Shown: positions 55,124-64,000 of the stretch, piece by piece | Layout of the letters: each line of letters opens with the position of its first letter | Numbering within the stretch: position 1 is the first letter of the stretch | Position numbers and translations under genes: made by a program | Assembly: GCA_009829735.1 (NCBI GenBank) | Contig: CM020620.1 | Location: forward strand, 7,952,545-8,016,544 | Length of the DNA: 64,000 nucleotides | From: Pyropia yezoensis | Lineage: Eukaryota > Rhodophyta > Bangiophyceae > Bangiales > Bangiaceae | Direction of reading: 5' to 3' | Notes under the pieces: generated by a model | Database searches by the model: none | Told to the model about the DNA's origin: nothing | The model's input: only the letters and a program-made list of their open reading frames with translations

Positions 55124-56968
55124 CAGAAGTGCTGTCTCGACTGGTAGGCGGCCAGCTGAGTGCTCCCCTGGATGACTGGGCAGCACACCACGGAGCCCTG
55201 GCCCTGGACCAGAAACGGCTGGGTCGCCCTCAGCGGAGGGGTGGGGCCAGCTCGCCGGTGAACACTAGGCCCAGTGCCGCTAGGAGGGGGTACCACGGGC
55301 CTACGATAAAACTGCTGTGAATGGAGGCTTCAGTTCCCCCAAGCTTGCTGCCGTGCAGCACCTTTTGCAGTGGCCAAGGAGAACACGGTTCACTCCGTCC
55401 GGAAAAGGTTGTGGTCGTGAGGTCAGCAGAGCGCGTCGCCGAAACCAAATACAACAGCCGGAGGCGCACGGATGGAATACGCACACATGATGGCACTCCA
55501 TCTCGCATTCCACTACCACAACAGACCTATGTATGTCATCAAGTAGCGGCGCAATACTTTCTACAACTACTACTAAATATGATGAAGATTCGTAGTCTTT
55601 TTAAACAGTGAGGAGGCCCCAGCGTCAGGCACCGCCCCCTTTTCCTGCTGCTCTGGCCTCCGCGTACGTGCTGAAACGGGCCTCTCCTGGCGCGGGGCCG
55701 GGGGGTGGCGCGGGTCAGCGCGGTGCACCGAGCCACACCGCGGTACAGTACCCGTGCGGGTCGCGACCGCCGCGCTGCCGTCTGGCTGCCGCGTGCGACC
55801 GTGGTCGTGTGCGCCGCCGATCCGCTCGCGCGCCGTGCGGGGGCAAGGGTGGCAGCCGATACGAGCAGTGTGCTGTCGGACGGGCGCGCGCGGTTGGTGG
55901 CGTCCCCCTCGTGCGCGGCGGCTTCCTGCCGTCGCGTCCCTGGTCTTTCCAGGTGGGAGGCGCTTTGACCGGCCACGCCCGGAGGGGGCCCTTTCGTCTT
56001 GAGCGGCCTGCTGCCAGCCGGCTGTGGCAGTGTCAGGCGCTCCTGTACGGGCGAGGAGGGGGGGCGGGAAAGGTGGAGGGCGTTTAGGCTTCGCTGTTAT
56101 CGTCGTCTTCCCCGTTGTGACGTGTGTCCGCCAGGCTGTGCGATTGGGTGTGGTTTTGGACGCTGTCTCTGCGTGCTGGTCCCTGTCGACTGCGGTGCGA
56201 GGGGTGGCGGCCGTCGGGTGTGGCGGCAGCGGTGGTGCGGGACACCCAGGCGGGTGGCTTTTGGTGCTGATCGGGCCTGCTCGTTTGGCGTTGCTCGCCG
56301 GCGCGGTGGCGACAAGCAGCTGCTGCAACTCGTGCGGCGGCGGTGCGGATCGTGCGGCGGCAGGTGGCGGAGTACGGTGGTGATCGACTGCGAACGCGAC
56401 GTGCGGACGCTGTACGTGCCTCCTGATACGGTGTCTCGGCTGGGTGCGTCCTCCGGTCGGCGGGGGGAGCAGTCCCAGGGCGTGTGGTGCTCGATCTGTC
56501 GCGCGATCATTGCCAGGCGTGTCTCCTTTCCTCGTGGCCTTCCTGTTCCTGTTGTTCGTGGTCTAGCGCTTGTCTGGGCCTGAGCGTTTCGCTACTCTGC
56601 TGTCTCGTGCAGTCGGCAGAGGTGGAGACGTTCTCGGACACGTGTTCCTGTTCGACGATTGGTGGCTTCTGCTCCACGCCGCTTGGAGCAGACATTGCTT
56701 TTGTGGTTCTGAACCAACCGGTTGAGTTCGTATCGTTGTCGCTGGTCCCTGGGCTCATCTGGCTGCTCATTCTTGTCCTTTCGGTCGGTGGTCGGTGGTT
56801 CTTCCGGTATCCCTCCTTGCTGTTCGTTTGCTGGTGCTGCTTGCCGCTGGTCCTGTGTTCTGGTTACTCTGCCTTGGTTCCTGAAACCGCCGTCGTACAG
56901 CGCATCCTCCACGTTGAAGCGCAGCGACCAGCAATTCCACTGGCATTGGTGCTTTCCTTCCTCAAGCC
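55124..56968. other. Divergent intergenic region between GCLC (-) and DHH1 (+)
   Basis: Likely holds both promoters and a leader of up to several hundred bases for DHH1. Open frames here (for example 55321-55611, 55999-56583 and 56484-56972, +) lack domains. 55530-55610 is AT-rich. Confidence 0.45.
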
Positions 56969-59779
56969 ATGAGCGGTGCCAACCGTGGCGGACGCCCTCG
57001 ATACGATGTGCCCCCACGTGGGGCGGTCCCTCCGCCGACTGGCCCCGCGGCAGCGCGCCCCGCGCCGCCGTCGACTGGTGCCTGGGGCCGCGGCCCCCCG
57101 CTGACTGCCGCCTATCGTCAGCAGCCGCTTCCTTCGCACCCGTCACTGCCGTATGGAGCGGCGCCTGCACCAGCGGGTGCACGCTACGGCGGGCAGCCTC
57201 CGCAGGTGCAGGCGCGGTACGGGCAGCCTGTGCCTCCGGCTGGCTATGTGCCCCAGTACCGCGCCCCGTACGCGCCGCCTCCGCCGTCGCAGGCGCCTCC
57301 TTTGCCGCCGCCGGGCCAATCTCCCCATTCGGGGGTTATTGCGGGTGGCTATCGCCAGCCTTTTATGCAGCAGATGCCACCGCCGCCGGCGCATCAACCG
57401 CCGCTGCCGCCCCCGCAGCCGCTGCCATCTCCGCAGACTGCCCCGATGCCGGCAGGGCACTCCGTGGCCCCTCTTCCTCCGCAGTCGCAGCAGCTATCAC
57501 ACCAACATGTTATGCAGCAGCCTCAGCAGCAGCCGCAGCAGCAGCCGCAGCTGCAGCAGCAGCAGCAGCAGCCGCAGCAGCAGCAGCAGCCGCAGCAGCC
57601 GCAGCAGCCACAGCAGCCGCAGCAGCCGCAGCAGCCGCAGCAGCCGCAGCAGCCGCAGCCATCGCAGCATATCCAACATTCGCAGCAGCCGCAGCAGCAC
57701 CGAGGCCAGCCGATGCAACAACGCCATCAACCATCGGCCAACCCGCCGCGGCAGCAGCAGCAGCAGATGCAATCTCACCCACCGCAACAGATGACGCAGC
57801 AGCAGCCTCATCACCAAGCGCCACCCCAGTCGCAGCACCAGGCGCCGCAGGCACCGCCTCCACAGACGCAACAACCGCAGGTGGCTTTCCAGCAAAGACC
57901 ACAAGCCGGTTACACGTCGTCCTACTATGGCAATTCCCGTGGGGGCAGCAACTCTTCTTTTGGTGGCCCTAACGTTGGCTCTCGCTCGCAGGGGGGGCCT
58001 CCTCAAGGCCAGCCACCGATGCCGCCTGTGCAGCCGCAGCAGCCGCAGCAGTCGCAAACACCTTCGTCGCAGCCGCAAGCACCAGGGCCGCAGTCGCAAG
58101 CACCAGGGCCGCAGTCGCAAGCATCGGCGCAGCCCGGGCAAGCACGGGCGCAGCAGCCGGCCATGCCTGCTCAGCAGCAGCAGGCACCTGTCCGCCAGCA
58201 GCAGGCACCTGCCCGCCAGCAGCAGGCACCTACCCGCCAGCAGCAGGCACCGGCTCGCCGCCAGGAGCCTGCTGCTCGCCAGCAACAGGCGCCCACCCGT
58301 CAGCCGCAAGCACCTGTCCGTCAACAGCAGCAGCGGATGCCAAGGACCGGCCCGACCCAGGTGCCCCGTCTATTACCGCAACGTCCCCAAGAGCACCAGC
58401 AGGCGTATGTGCCTCCGCCCGTTCAACAACGTGTTCACCAAGACGCTCGGCTGAATCCTCCTACGCCGCGCTCGTACGCTCCGCCGCTGAACAACGGTTC
58501 GTCCCATCACGGCTCTGGGGCGGTCCCTGTGTCCGGCCCCGGCTCTTCTACCCCAGCCTTGACTGTCGCTGGTAATCCGCAGGGCCGCCCTACGCGTCCG
58601 CGGGATGACCGCATCAAGACGGAGGACGTGACGGCGACGAAAGGCAATGAGTTTGCCGATTACTATCTCAAGCAAGACCTTCTGCTGGGGATATTTGAAG
58701 AGGGCTTTGAGAGGCCCTCACCGATCCAGGAGGAGGCCATTCCGGTTGCGTTAGTTGGCCGTGACATCCTTGCTCGTGCCAAGAATGGGACTGGCAAGAC
58801 GGGTGCGTTCCTCATCCCCATCCTAGAGCGCGTGGATGTGAGCCAAGATACCCCTGGGGCAGTGGTACTCGTCCCCACGCGGGAGCTGGCCTTGCAGACG
58901 GCGCAGGTGGCCAAGAAGTTGGGTCGGCACCTGAAAGGTCTGGAGGTGATGGTGTCCACTGGAGGGACTGCTCTTAAGGACGACATCATGCGGCTGGACC
59001 AGCCCGTGCATGTGCTGGTAGCCACACCGGGTCGGGTGCTTGATCTTGCGGACAAGGGGGTGGCTAAGCTGGCCGGCTGCAAGCTCCTAGTGCTGGACGA
59101 AGCGGACAAGCTGCTATCGCGCGAATTTACCCCTCTAGTGGAGGCCATCATCACGCGTCATTTGCCCAAGGAGCGCCAGATCATGCTCTTTTCTGCAACA
59201 TTTCCGGTCGCCGTCAAGGGCTTCAGGGATCGCTTCCAGCGTAAGGCGCATGAGATTAACCTGATGGACGAGCTCACTCTTCGCGGCATCACCCAATACT
59301 ATGCGTTTGTGGAGGAGTCCAAGAAGGTGCATTGCCTCAACACGCTCTTCTCCAAGCTGCAGATCAACCAAAGTATCATCTTCTGCAACAGCGTCACTCG
59401 CGTGGAGCTGCTGGCCAAGAAGATTACAGAGCTGGGCTATTCATGCTTTTACATTCATGCCAAGATGCCGCAGAGCCATCGCAACCGCGTCTTTCACGAC
59501 TTTCGGTCTGGGGCTTGCAGGAACCTGGTGTCGTCAGACCTATTCACACGGGGGATTGACATCCAGGCGGTGAACGTGGTAATCAACTTTGACTTCCCTA
59601 AGAGCTCGGAGACATACCTTCACCGCGTCGGCCGGTCCGGCCGTTTTGGTCACCGGGGTCTCGCCATCTCCATGATCACCTTTGAGGACCGGTTCAACCT
59701 GTACCGCATTGAGCAGGAGCTCGGCACCGAGATTGGGCCGATCCCGCCGTCGGTGGATAAGGACCTTTACTGCGCATAG
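56969..59779 (+). CDS. DHH1: DHH1/DDX6-type DEAD-box RNA helicase with a very long Q/P-rich N terminus
   Basis: 936 residues, single exon, ATG 56969. Residues 1 to about 540 are Gln/Pro/Ala-rich and disordered. The helicase core follows: [20 protein letters not shown] with [11 protein letters not shown] (Q motif), [11 protein letters not shown] (motif I, from residue 604), PTRELALQ (Ia), TPGRVLDLA (Ib), [10 protein letters not shown] (motif II, DEA at 710), LFSATFP (III), [17 protein letters not shown] (IV), [14 protein letters not shown] (V) and [13 protein letters not shown] (VI, from 885). The wording is that of the Dhh1/Me31B/CGH-1/DDX6 family. These proteins promote decapping and translational repression in P-bodies. 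The usual N-terminal extension is tens to about 150 residues; here it is more than 500. The C terminus ends soon after the core, as in the family. Confidence 0.95.
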   Translation: MSGANRGGRPRYDVPPRGAVPPPTGPAAARPAPPSTGAWGRGPPLTAAYRQQPLPSHPSLPYGAAPAPAGARYGGQPPQVQARYGQPVPPAGYVPQYRAPYAPPPPSQAPPLPPPGQSPHSGVIAGGYRQPFMQQMPPPPAHQPPLPPPQPLPSPQTAPMPAGHSVAPLPPQSQQLSHQHVMQQPQQQPQQQPQLQQQQQQPQQQQQPQQPQQPQQPQQPQQPQQPQQPQPSQHIQHSQQPQQHRGQPMQQRHQPSANPPRQQQQQMQSHPPQQMTQQQPHHQAPPQSQHQAPQAPPPQTQQPQVAFQQRPQAGYTSSYYGNSRGGSNSSFGGPNVGSRSQGGPPQGQPPMPPVQPQQPQQSQTPSSQPQAPGPQSQAPGPQSQASAQPGQARAQQPAMPAQQQQAPVRQQQAPARQQQAPTRQQQAPARRQEPAARQQQAPTRQPQAPVRQQQQRMPRTGPTQVPRLLPQRPQEHQQAYVPPPVQQRVHQDARLNPPTPRSYAPPLNNGSSHHGSGAVPVSGPGSSTPALTVAGNPQGRPTRPRDDRIKTEDVTATKGNEFADYYLKQDLLLGIFEEGFERPSPIQEEAIPVALVGRDILARAKNGTGKTGAFLIPILERVDVSQDTPGAVVLVPTRELALQTAQVAKKLGRHLKGLEVMVSTGGTALKDDIMRLDQPVHVLVATPGRVLDLADKGVAKLAGCKLLVLDEADKLLSREFTPLVEAIITRHLPKERQIMLFSATFPVAVKGFRDRFQRKAHEINLMDELTLRGITQYYAFVEESKKVHCLNTLFSKLQINQSIIFCNSVTRVELLAKKITELGYSCFYIHAKMPQSHRNRVFHDFRSGACRNLVSSDLFTRGIDIQAVNVVINFDFPKSSETYLHRVGRSGRFGHRGLAISMITFEDRFNLYRIEQELGTEIGPIPPSVDKDLYCA
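57533..57660 (+). repeat. Poly-Gln / (QQP)n coding repeat
   Basis: CAG/CCG triplet repeat encoding Q-rich and QQP units inside the DHH1 N-terminal extension. Adjacent Q-rich sequence continues to about 57850. Confidence 0.9.
58173..58330 (+). repeat. 21-base coding minisatellite, about seven units
   Basis: Units of the form APxRQQQ (x = V, A, T) repeat head to tail with decay towards the 3' end ([21 protein letters not shown]). Frame preserved. Confidence 0.9.
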
Positions 59780-60649
59780 CCGTCGTATGCTGCTGGTGCC
59801 TGCCGGGGCAGAGTTGGATGGCACTCCTGCGGTATCGGTATCCACAGTCGCCTGGCTATTGCCAGACGTGTACAGCTCGTGGTGCCGCTGGTGTTGGGGG
59901 TGGTGGAGTGATGGTTGTCACGGCGAGCTGTGCTGGCTTCCACTGCGGCGGTATCATCCAAACCGCTTCGGTTGTTGCTGTTGGTCGCCCAGTGCGGCGG
60001 GCTTGTCCGTGAACGCGGCGCGTCACCTGCTTGTGATGCATCATGCTTCTTCTCTTTTTCCTTGATTCTTTCGTGGCTTATTCCGAGTGCTTGTTCTTGT
60101 TTATCGTTTTGCGTATGTGTGGACTTGATTGTGTGGTGAGCTTCTGGGCGTATCTGCCAGTCCCTGGTTGGGGTCTGGACGCGGATTCTTGCTGATGACT
60201 GGCGCCTGTGCAGCCGCGGGGCACGGGACACCACGCGGTGTGGAGCGCTGCCTCCTGGGTTGTGCTCAAGGTGGTGGCGGGTGGGCCTCACCGTGCGAGG
60301 CACCGCGGCTTTGTTGGCGCAACCCTTGAGCGATTGGCGGGTCATGTGCAACATCTCCATTTGTGCTAGACCCACCGTCTGGCTGCCCCGCCCGTGCCGA
60401 GTGTGGCGTGAGGCGGGCCGCGGTTTGGCGGGTTGCGGGTTGTGGCTGGCGGACTCTGGTGGTTGGTGGATGGAGCTACCCAGCTGCTGCTGCTGCGGTA
60501 GTTTCCTGGTCGGACGCTGATGTGTGGACGTTGAAGGAGGGGGATGCACCGCCGTGCGGTGTGGGGGTTGGGTGTGGTGCGGGCCGTAGATGGGCGGCAC
60601 GCAGGGTGGAAGGGGGAGGAACCTAACAGATAATGGGCGCAAAAAAGAC

Positions 60650-60655
60650 AATAAA
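60650..60655 (+). terminator. Putative polyadenylation signal AATAAA
   Basis: First plus-strand AATAAA after the DHH1 stop codon, 871 bases downstream, just before a strong hairpin. Confidence 0.35.
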
Positions 60656-60661
60656 AATTAA

Positions 60662-60721
60662 GGGGTTGGGCGGAGGGCAGAGGCGCGCGTGGAAGCGCGC
60701 CTCTCTCCTGCGCCCAGCCCC
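60662..60721. repeat. Long near-perfect inverted repeat (hairpin), arms about 27 bases
   Basis: Inner arms AGAGGCGCGC (60679-60688) and GCGCGCCTCT (60695-60704) are perfect with a 6-base loop GTGGAA. Outer arms (60662-60678 and 60705-60721) match at about 13 of 17 positions. A-rich sequence lies on both sides. Confidence 0.75.
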
Positions 60722-61012
60722 CCAAAAAAACACAAACATGACAACACACGGTGTGTCCTCCGCCCACTCTTTGACATGTGCGACTTTCCGTTACCGCATC
60801 CTGCGGCACAGGAGTTCTGGCACGGCATCCAGACGGCAGAGGCACCGAGGGAAGCCCCCTTTCTGCATAGCGTTGCACTGCTGATGACCGCAGTAGCAGC
60901 CCAAGCGCTGCTCTAAACAACCCCCTCAAAAATAAAACATGGCAGTGGTCGCACACCCAGCGAACCCCTCCACGCTATCACCGTCGACCCTGACGCTCAC
61001 TCACTCATCCAT

Positions 61013-62092
61013 TCATTCCCCCCCCCCCGCCTCCGCCTCCCCCCCTTGCGGCGGTGGTGCCCACGGTGGGAGCCCCCGTAGCTGGGCCACCACCACCAGC
61101 CCCCCCGCGGCGGCCTTAGCCGCCCACGCCCCACGCCGGCGTCCCCGCCCGCCTGCCAGCACGGCCGCCATCGGCGCGGACAGCAGGTGTGCCGCGACCG
61201 CCGCACGGGCGGCGACGCGGAAGCCGTCGACAGCGGTAGCCGGCAGGGTGCCGGCCGCGAGCAGCTCTCCCGTCGCGCGGCCATAGGCCGCCGCCGACAG
61301 AGCAGTAACAAGCACGAGGCCTACGCGGGCGGCCGCGTCAAACTCGACCCGCTCCACCAGTGGGGGCGGGGGGGCGGGCGGGGGGGCGCTACCGTCGGCA
61401 ATCGCCGCGGCCATCGCCGCGGCCTCCCCCCTGCGAAGCGGGGTGAGGGCGTCCGCCCGGGGGCGGGGGGGCGGGCGCCCAGACGTCACCCGCCCAGCGG
61501 TCGTGACGGCGGTGGAGGCACGGGCCACCGCCGCCGCCACAGCCGCGGGATCATCCACGCGCGCATCCCGAGCGGCGCCTAGGGTGAGGAACCCGCCCCC
61601 CCCGCCCCCTGGCTCCTCCCCCCGAAACGCCGCTCGCGCGGCGGCGCGCGCCGCCACGTCCACGCCTGTCGGGCCGACGGGAGGCGGGCGCACGTCAATG
61701 GGGAGGCCTAGCCGACGGGAGACCGTCACATAACCGCCGGCACGGCCGATACGGTCGGCGAGGTCGTACCGACCGGCCGCCACCAGATTGGCATACGCGA
61801 GCGGCATGGGCGGCCGGGGCGCGGGGAGTGGCACCGACCCACCGTCGTCATCGGCATTGGGCGGGGGGGGGGGAAGCGCCGCGGGAGAGGCTAGGTAGGC
61901 GCGAAGGTCTGACTCCAGGGCGGACCACTCGGCAGCATCTACGGGCGGGTCGGCCGCCATGGCAAGCGGCAGATGGCGGCGAATGGAGGGCGAAGGGAGC
62001 GCCGACCTCCTGCCATGGACAGCGACGCGCCGCCGGCAGGGCGAGGGAGCCACCCGCGTCGTACACCCAGACCAGCAGCCAACAAAGGCCAT
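61013..62092 (-). CDS. Predicted organelle-targeted membrane protein, unidentified
   Basis: 359 residues from ATG 62092 to TGA 61013, single exon. The N terminus (MAFVGCWSGCTTRVAPSPCR, then Arg/Ser-rich) looks like a transit peptide. A second Met (LPLAMAADPPVDAAEWSALE) could mark the mature region. The middle has YANLVAAGRYDLADRIGRAG followed by GYVTVSRRLGLPIDVRPPP. The pattern GR-DL-xxI-xxGG-xxxV-xxxLGL recalls short motifs seen in some plastid proteins of algae and plants (recollection, not a match). The C-terminal third is hydrophobic: RVGLVLVTALSAAAYGRAT, AARAAVAAHLLSAPMAAVLA, AAKAAAGGLVVVAQLRGLPP, so two or three membrane segments are likely. No family assigned. Confidence 0.65.
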   Translation of the reverse strand: MAFVGCWSGCTTRVAPSPCRRRVAVHGRRSALPSPSIRRHLPLAMAADPPVDAAEWSALESDLRAYLASPAALPPPPPNADDDGGSVPLPAPRPPMPLAYANLVAAGRYDLADRIGRAGGYVTVSRRLGLPIDVRPPPVGPTGVDVAARAAARAAFRGEEPGGGGGGFLTLGAARDARVDDPAAVAAAVARASTAVTTAGRVTSGRPPPRPRADALTPLRRGEAAAMAAAIADGSAPPPAPPPPLVERVEFDAAARVGLVLVTALSAAAYGRATGELLAAGTLPATAVDGFRVAARAAVAAHLLSAPMAAVLAGGRGRRRGAWAAKAAAGGLVVVAQLRGLPPWAPPPQGGEAEAGGGE

Positions 62093-63208
62093 TGTAATGA
62101 ACGAGCGAGGGGGACAGCTGGCGAGATATACGCAGGGGAGCCGACAGAATGTGGGGGGGCCCGAATCGCTCCTGATGGCGGTGAAGGTCGCGATAGCGAC
62201 CAAGCCCTGCAGTGCCGAGCGCTATGCACCGACTTGGCCGCGTCGCAGATCGACCGCGCCTGAGGCACGGCAGAACACCCACGTGTGCATTGAAAAGTGG
62301 AAACGTATTTCTGAAAATTGGTTGCTCGGCGAACAGGAAAGAGGATCGAGAGAGGAGCACAAGAAAACAGCCTCAGATATCTATGTAATACTCAAGTCAA
62401 AAAAGGGGCGGGGAACACGCAGATGAAGAGCACGCTCATTAAAGCGCTATCTCCGCGTCTACAAATTGCCTGTACTGTACCATACAAGCCAACCGCGCAC
62501 TCTGAGAGGCAGCGTCAGCGCACACCAATAGCAAAAAGGACGCGCTACCGCCACAGATGCCGCCATACACGTCGAGATATCCATCCCATGCCACGAGCAA
62601 CATCACTGCCACCCATGCGCCCAGTATCAAGGTGAAGGTCCCATCCCACAGTACGACCGTGTGCCGCCGGGTTGGCACAGATGGGGCACGGGCGACAAAC
62701 GCGGCGCGACAAGCTCTTGACCAACAACGCCCTTGCCGCATGTATCGCTACTTGGGTCACCACACAACCACAGCATAGGCGCGCATCCACCAACTGACGC
62801 TACAGCTTGCCGTATGCTCACGGTTTGGGGGCGCAGCTGCCACGAGCGGTCGACGCAACCGATTCGTGAAGTCCCCGCAGCCAGCCGCATCGAAGACCGA
62901 CAGCAATGCGGGTGCAGCACACCACCCACCGCATCAGCAGGCGTGCCGTATTGCCGTCCAGGCACCAGCCTTCGGCGAGGGATTCCACACCAAGGTCACC
63001 AAACGGTGCCCACGTGTGAGACCAAAGGTCGACCGACACGCCCACGAAGCCATGGTGCAGCTGGAAACGCAGGTAAGGGCGTCAACGAAGCTTCACCGAC
63101 GCCAACGTGGGGACAGGTGAACGACCCGCCAAGCTCCCACGAGCTCCTCGCTTCCCAGCACTAAACCACATCCAAAAACTGAGTGAAGCCCATCCACCTA
63201 CCCGTCCA
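62093..63208. other. Intergenic, no supported gene
   Basis: Near-normal composition. 62290-62420 is AT-richer. No domain in any frame. Confidence 0.45.
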
Positions 63209-63631
63209 TTAGAAACGAATGTGGATAACACACGTAGCCGTGGACGGCCGCCGGCTCAGCCGCAGCATCGCCCCGTCGCGTAGCCCATACTCGCGCAGCG
63301 TCCGACCACTACGGAGACGCCGTCCACCTTGCATGACAAGGCAAAGGCGTTCGGGGCGGGACGCACCAAACGCAGCGGCTGCCTTGGCCGCCGTGGTGTC
63401 GACCAGGTCGTCAGCCTCCACCTCAAGCAGCCGGGTGGGTAATGGGGGGGGAGCGCCAGGGGGGGTCTTGGTTGCCGCCCCTGACGAAGCGGACGCCGCA
63501 GAGGCCGCCGAGGGGGAAGACGCTGCAGATGACGACGATGACGTCAATGCAGCAGAGGGTGGAGGAGGGGAGGCCGAAGCGGCAATCGCCCCGCGAGGCG
63601 CATTCAATGTCGACCGAATGAGCAGCCGCAT
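63209..63631 (-). CDS. Ubiquitin-like domain protein
   Basis: 140 residues from ATG 63631 to TAA 63209. The start MRLLIRSTLNAPRGAIAASA is followed by a Ser/Ala/Pro linker. A beta-grasp pattern then appears: TRLLEVEADDLVDTTAAKAA, AFGASRPERLCLVMQGGRRL, RSGRTLREYGLRDGAMLRLS-RR. The phrase QGGRRLRSGRTLREYGLRDGA corresponds to the ubiquitin region from the Ile44 strand through the LxDYNIQ segment. The end after the domain is RRPSTATCVIHIRF with no Gly-Gly, so it is either a non-conjugating ubiquitin-like domain or the last exon is missing (GCTAC|GTGTGT near 63229 is a weak donor). Role unknown. Confidence 0.6.
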   Translation of the reverse strand: MRLLIRSTLNAPRGAIAASASPPPPSAALTSSSSSAASSPSAASAASASSGAATKTPPGAPPPLPTRLLEVEADDLVDTTAAKAAAAFGASRPERLCLVMQGGRRLRSGRTLREYGLRDGAMLRLSRRPSTATCVIHIRF

Positions 63632-64000
63632 GGTGGGAGGGGGGGGAACAGCGTGAAAGAGGATGAAGCAGGACAGGTGCCCCAAAAAAGAGAGCAAATG
63701 ATGGGGAAGGCAAACGAGGGGGAGAAGCGAACACACGGACGAAAGAACACCCGCTTGACAAATACGCGGAGAGGAGAAGAGGGTGTGGCAGCAACGACCA
63801 GAAGAGCCGGTAGTTGGGACCGCTAGCTCCCTGACGGCACCGCAGCACCGCAGCACCAGTTCGAGCACCACAGGGTGGCCGACGACGGCTACAGTCAAAG
63901 TGGGGGTGGGCAGCGCACGATGAGAGCGCTGAGTGTCCCTGACAAAGGCGATATGACCCTCATAAACGCACACGCTCCGACACCTCTTAAGCTGTGACCC
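63632..64000. other. Upstream flank of the ubiquitin-like gene
   Basis: The minus frame stays open upstream of ATG 63631 into 63973, but it starts at a non-ATG codon and reads without domain. Treated as leader or promoter. Confidence 0.4.

Larger units (their letters stand above)
59780..61012. other. Intergenic; DHH1 3' region and hairpin
   Basis: Probably a long DHH1 3' untranslated region (first AATAAA at 60650, another at 60931). Holds the long inverted repeat at 60662-60721. No supported gene. Confidence 0.45.

Noticed and set aside
55321-55611. Plus-strand frame containing DGIRTHDGTPSRI, which resembles mistranslated RNA genes
   Set aside because: No tRNA or rRNA features in the underlying DNA and no domain in the protein.
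57510-57902. Minus-strand poly-Ala frame
   Set aside because: Antisense of the CAG repeat in the DHH1 gene.
1-64000. CRISPR array, bacterial operon or prophage
   Set aside because: No spaced identical repeats of CRISPR type, no Shine-Dalgarno-led gene strings, and the recognised genes are eukaryotic.

Overview
This window looks like nuclear DNA of a photosynthetic eukaryote. It is extremely GC-rich and full of (CCG)n repeats and mononucleotide G or C runs of 15-37 bases. Its genes are intron-poor, with a few GT-AG introns, and encode eukaryote-only proteins. The style (very high GC, compact genes, Ala/Gly/Pro tracts, plant-type PDK beside an animal/fungal-type glutamate-cysteine ligase) would fit a bangiophyte red alga of the Porphyra/Pyropia group. 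That is an inference from composition and gene families, not a match.

Layout. 1-1.5 kb: 5' part of a PP2C phosphatase on the minus strand, leaving the window. 4.0 kb: a small element with TACAGTC terminal inverted repeats. 5-10.3 kb: a minus-strand R2R3 MYB gene with a huge low-complexity tail. 13.1-14.6 kb: BMT2-type 25S rRNA adenine methyltransferase (+). 17.7-25.2 kb: an unidentified giant protein (+) with a Met-Gly repeat. 25.6-28.7 kb: a three-exon ABC1/ADCK kinase (-). 32.2-33.6 kb: GT14 glycosyltransferase (+), convergent with an M14 carboxypeptidase (33.8-37.5 kb, -). 39.0-40.3 kb: a gene suggested mainly by splice signals. 41.3-45.4 kb: SEL1L/HRD3 ERAD receptor (+). 45.8-46.5 kb: a spliced 76-residue membrane protein (-). 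48.1-48.5 kb: another small spliced candidate (-). 49.4-51.0 kb: pyruvate dehydrogenase kinase (-). 52.7-55.1 kb: glutamate-cysteine ligase (-), divergent from a DHH1/DDX6 helicase with a 540-residue Q-rich extension (57.0-59.8 kb, +). 61.0-62.1 kb: an unidentified organelle-targeted membrane protein (-). 63.2-63.6 kb: a ubiquitin-like protein (-).

The genes are housekeeping functions without an obvious shared pathway: signalling, transcription, rRNA modification, ERAD, glycosylation, proteolysis, mitochondrial metabolism, glutathione synthesis and mRNA decay. I see no prokaryotic operon, CRISPR array, rRNA or tRNA gene.

A striking recurrent feature is that several conserved genes change reading frame exactly at G/C mononucleotide runs (positions 13516, 18375, 28596, 34014 and 36656). 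The models below cross these runs. Sequencing or assembly length error is the simplest explanation, but real length polymorphism is not excluded.
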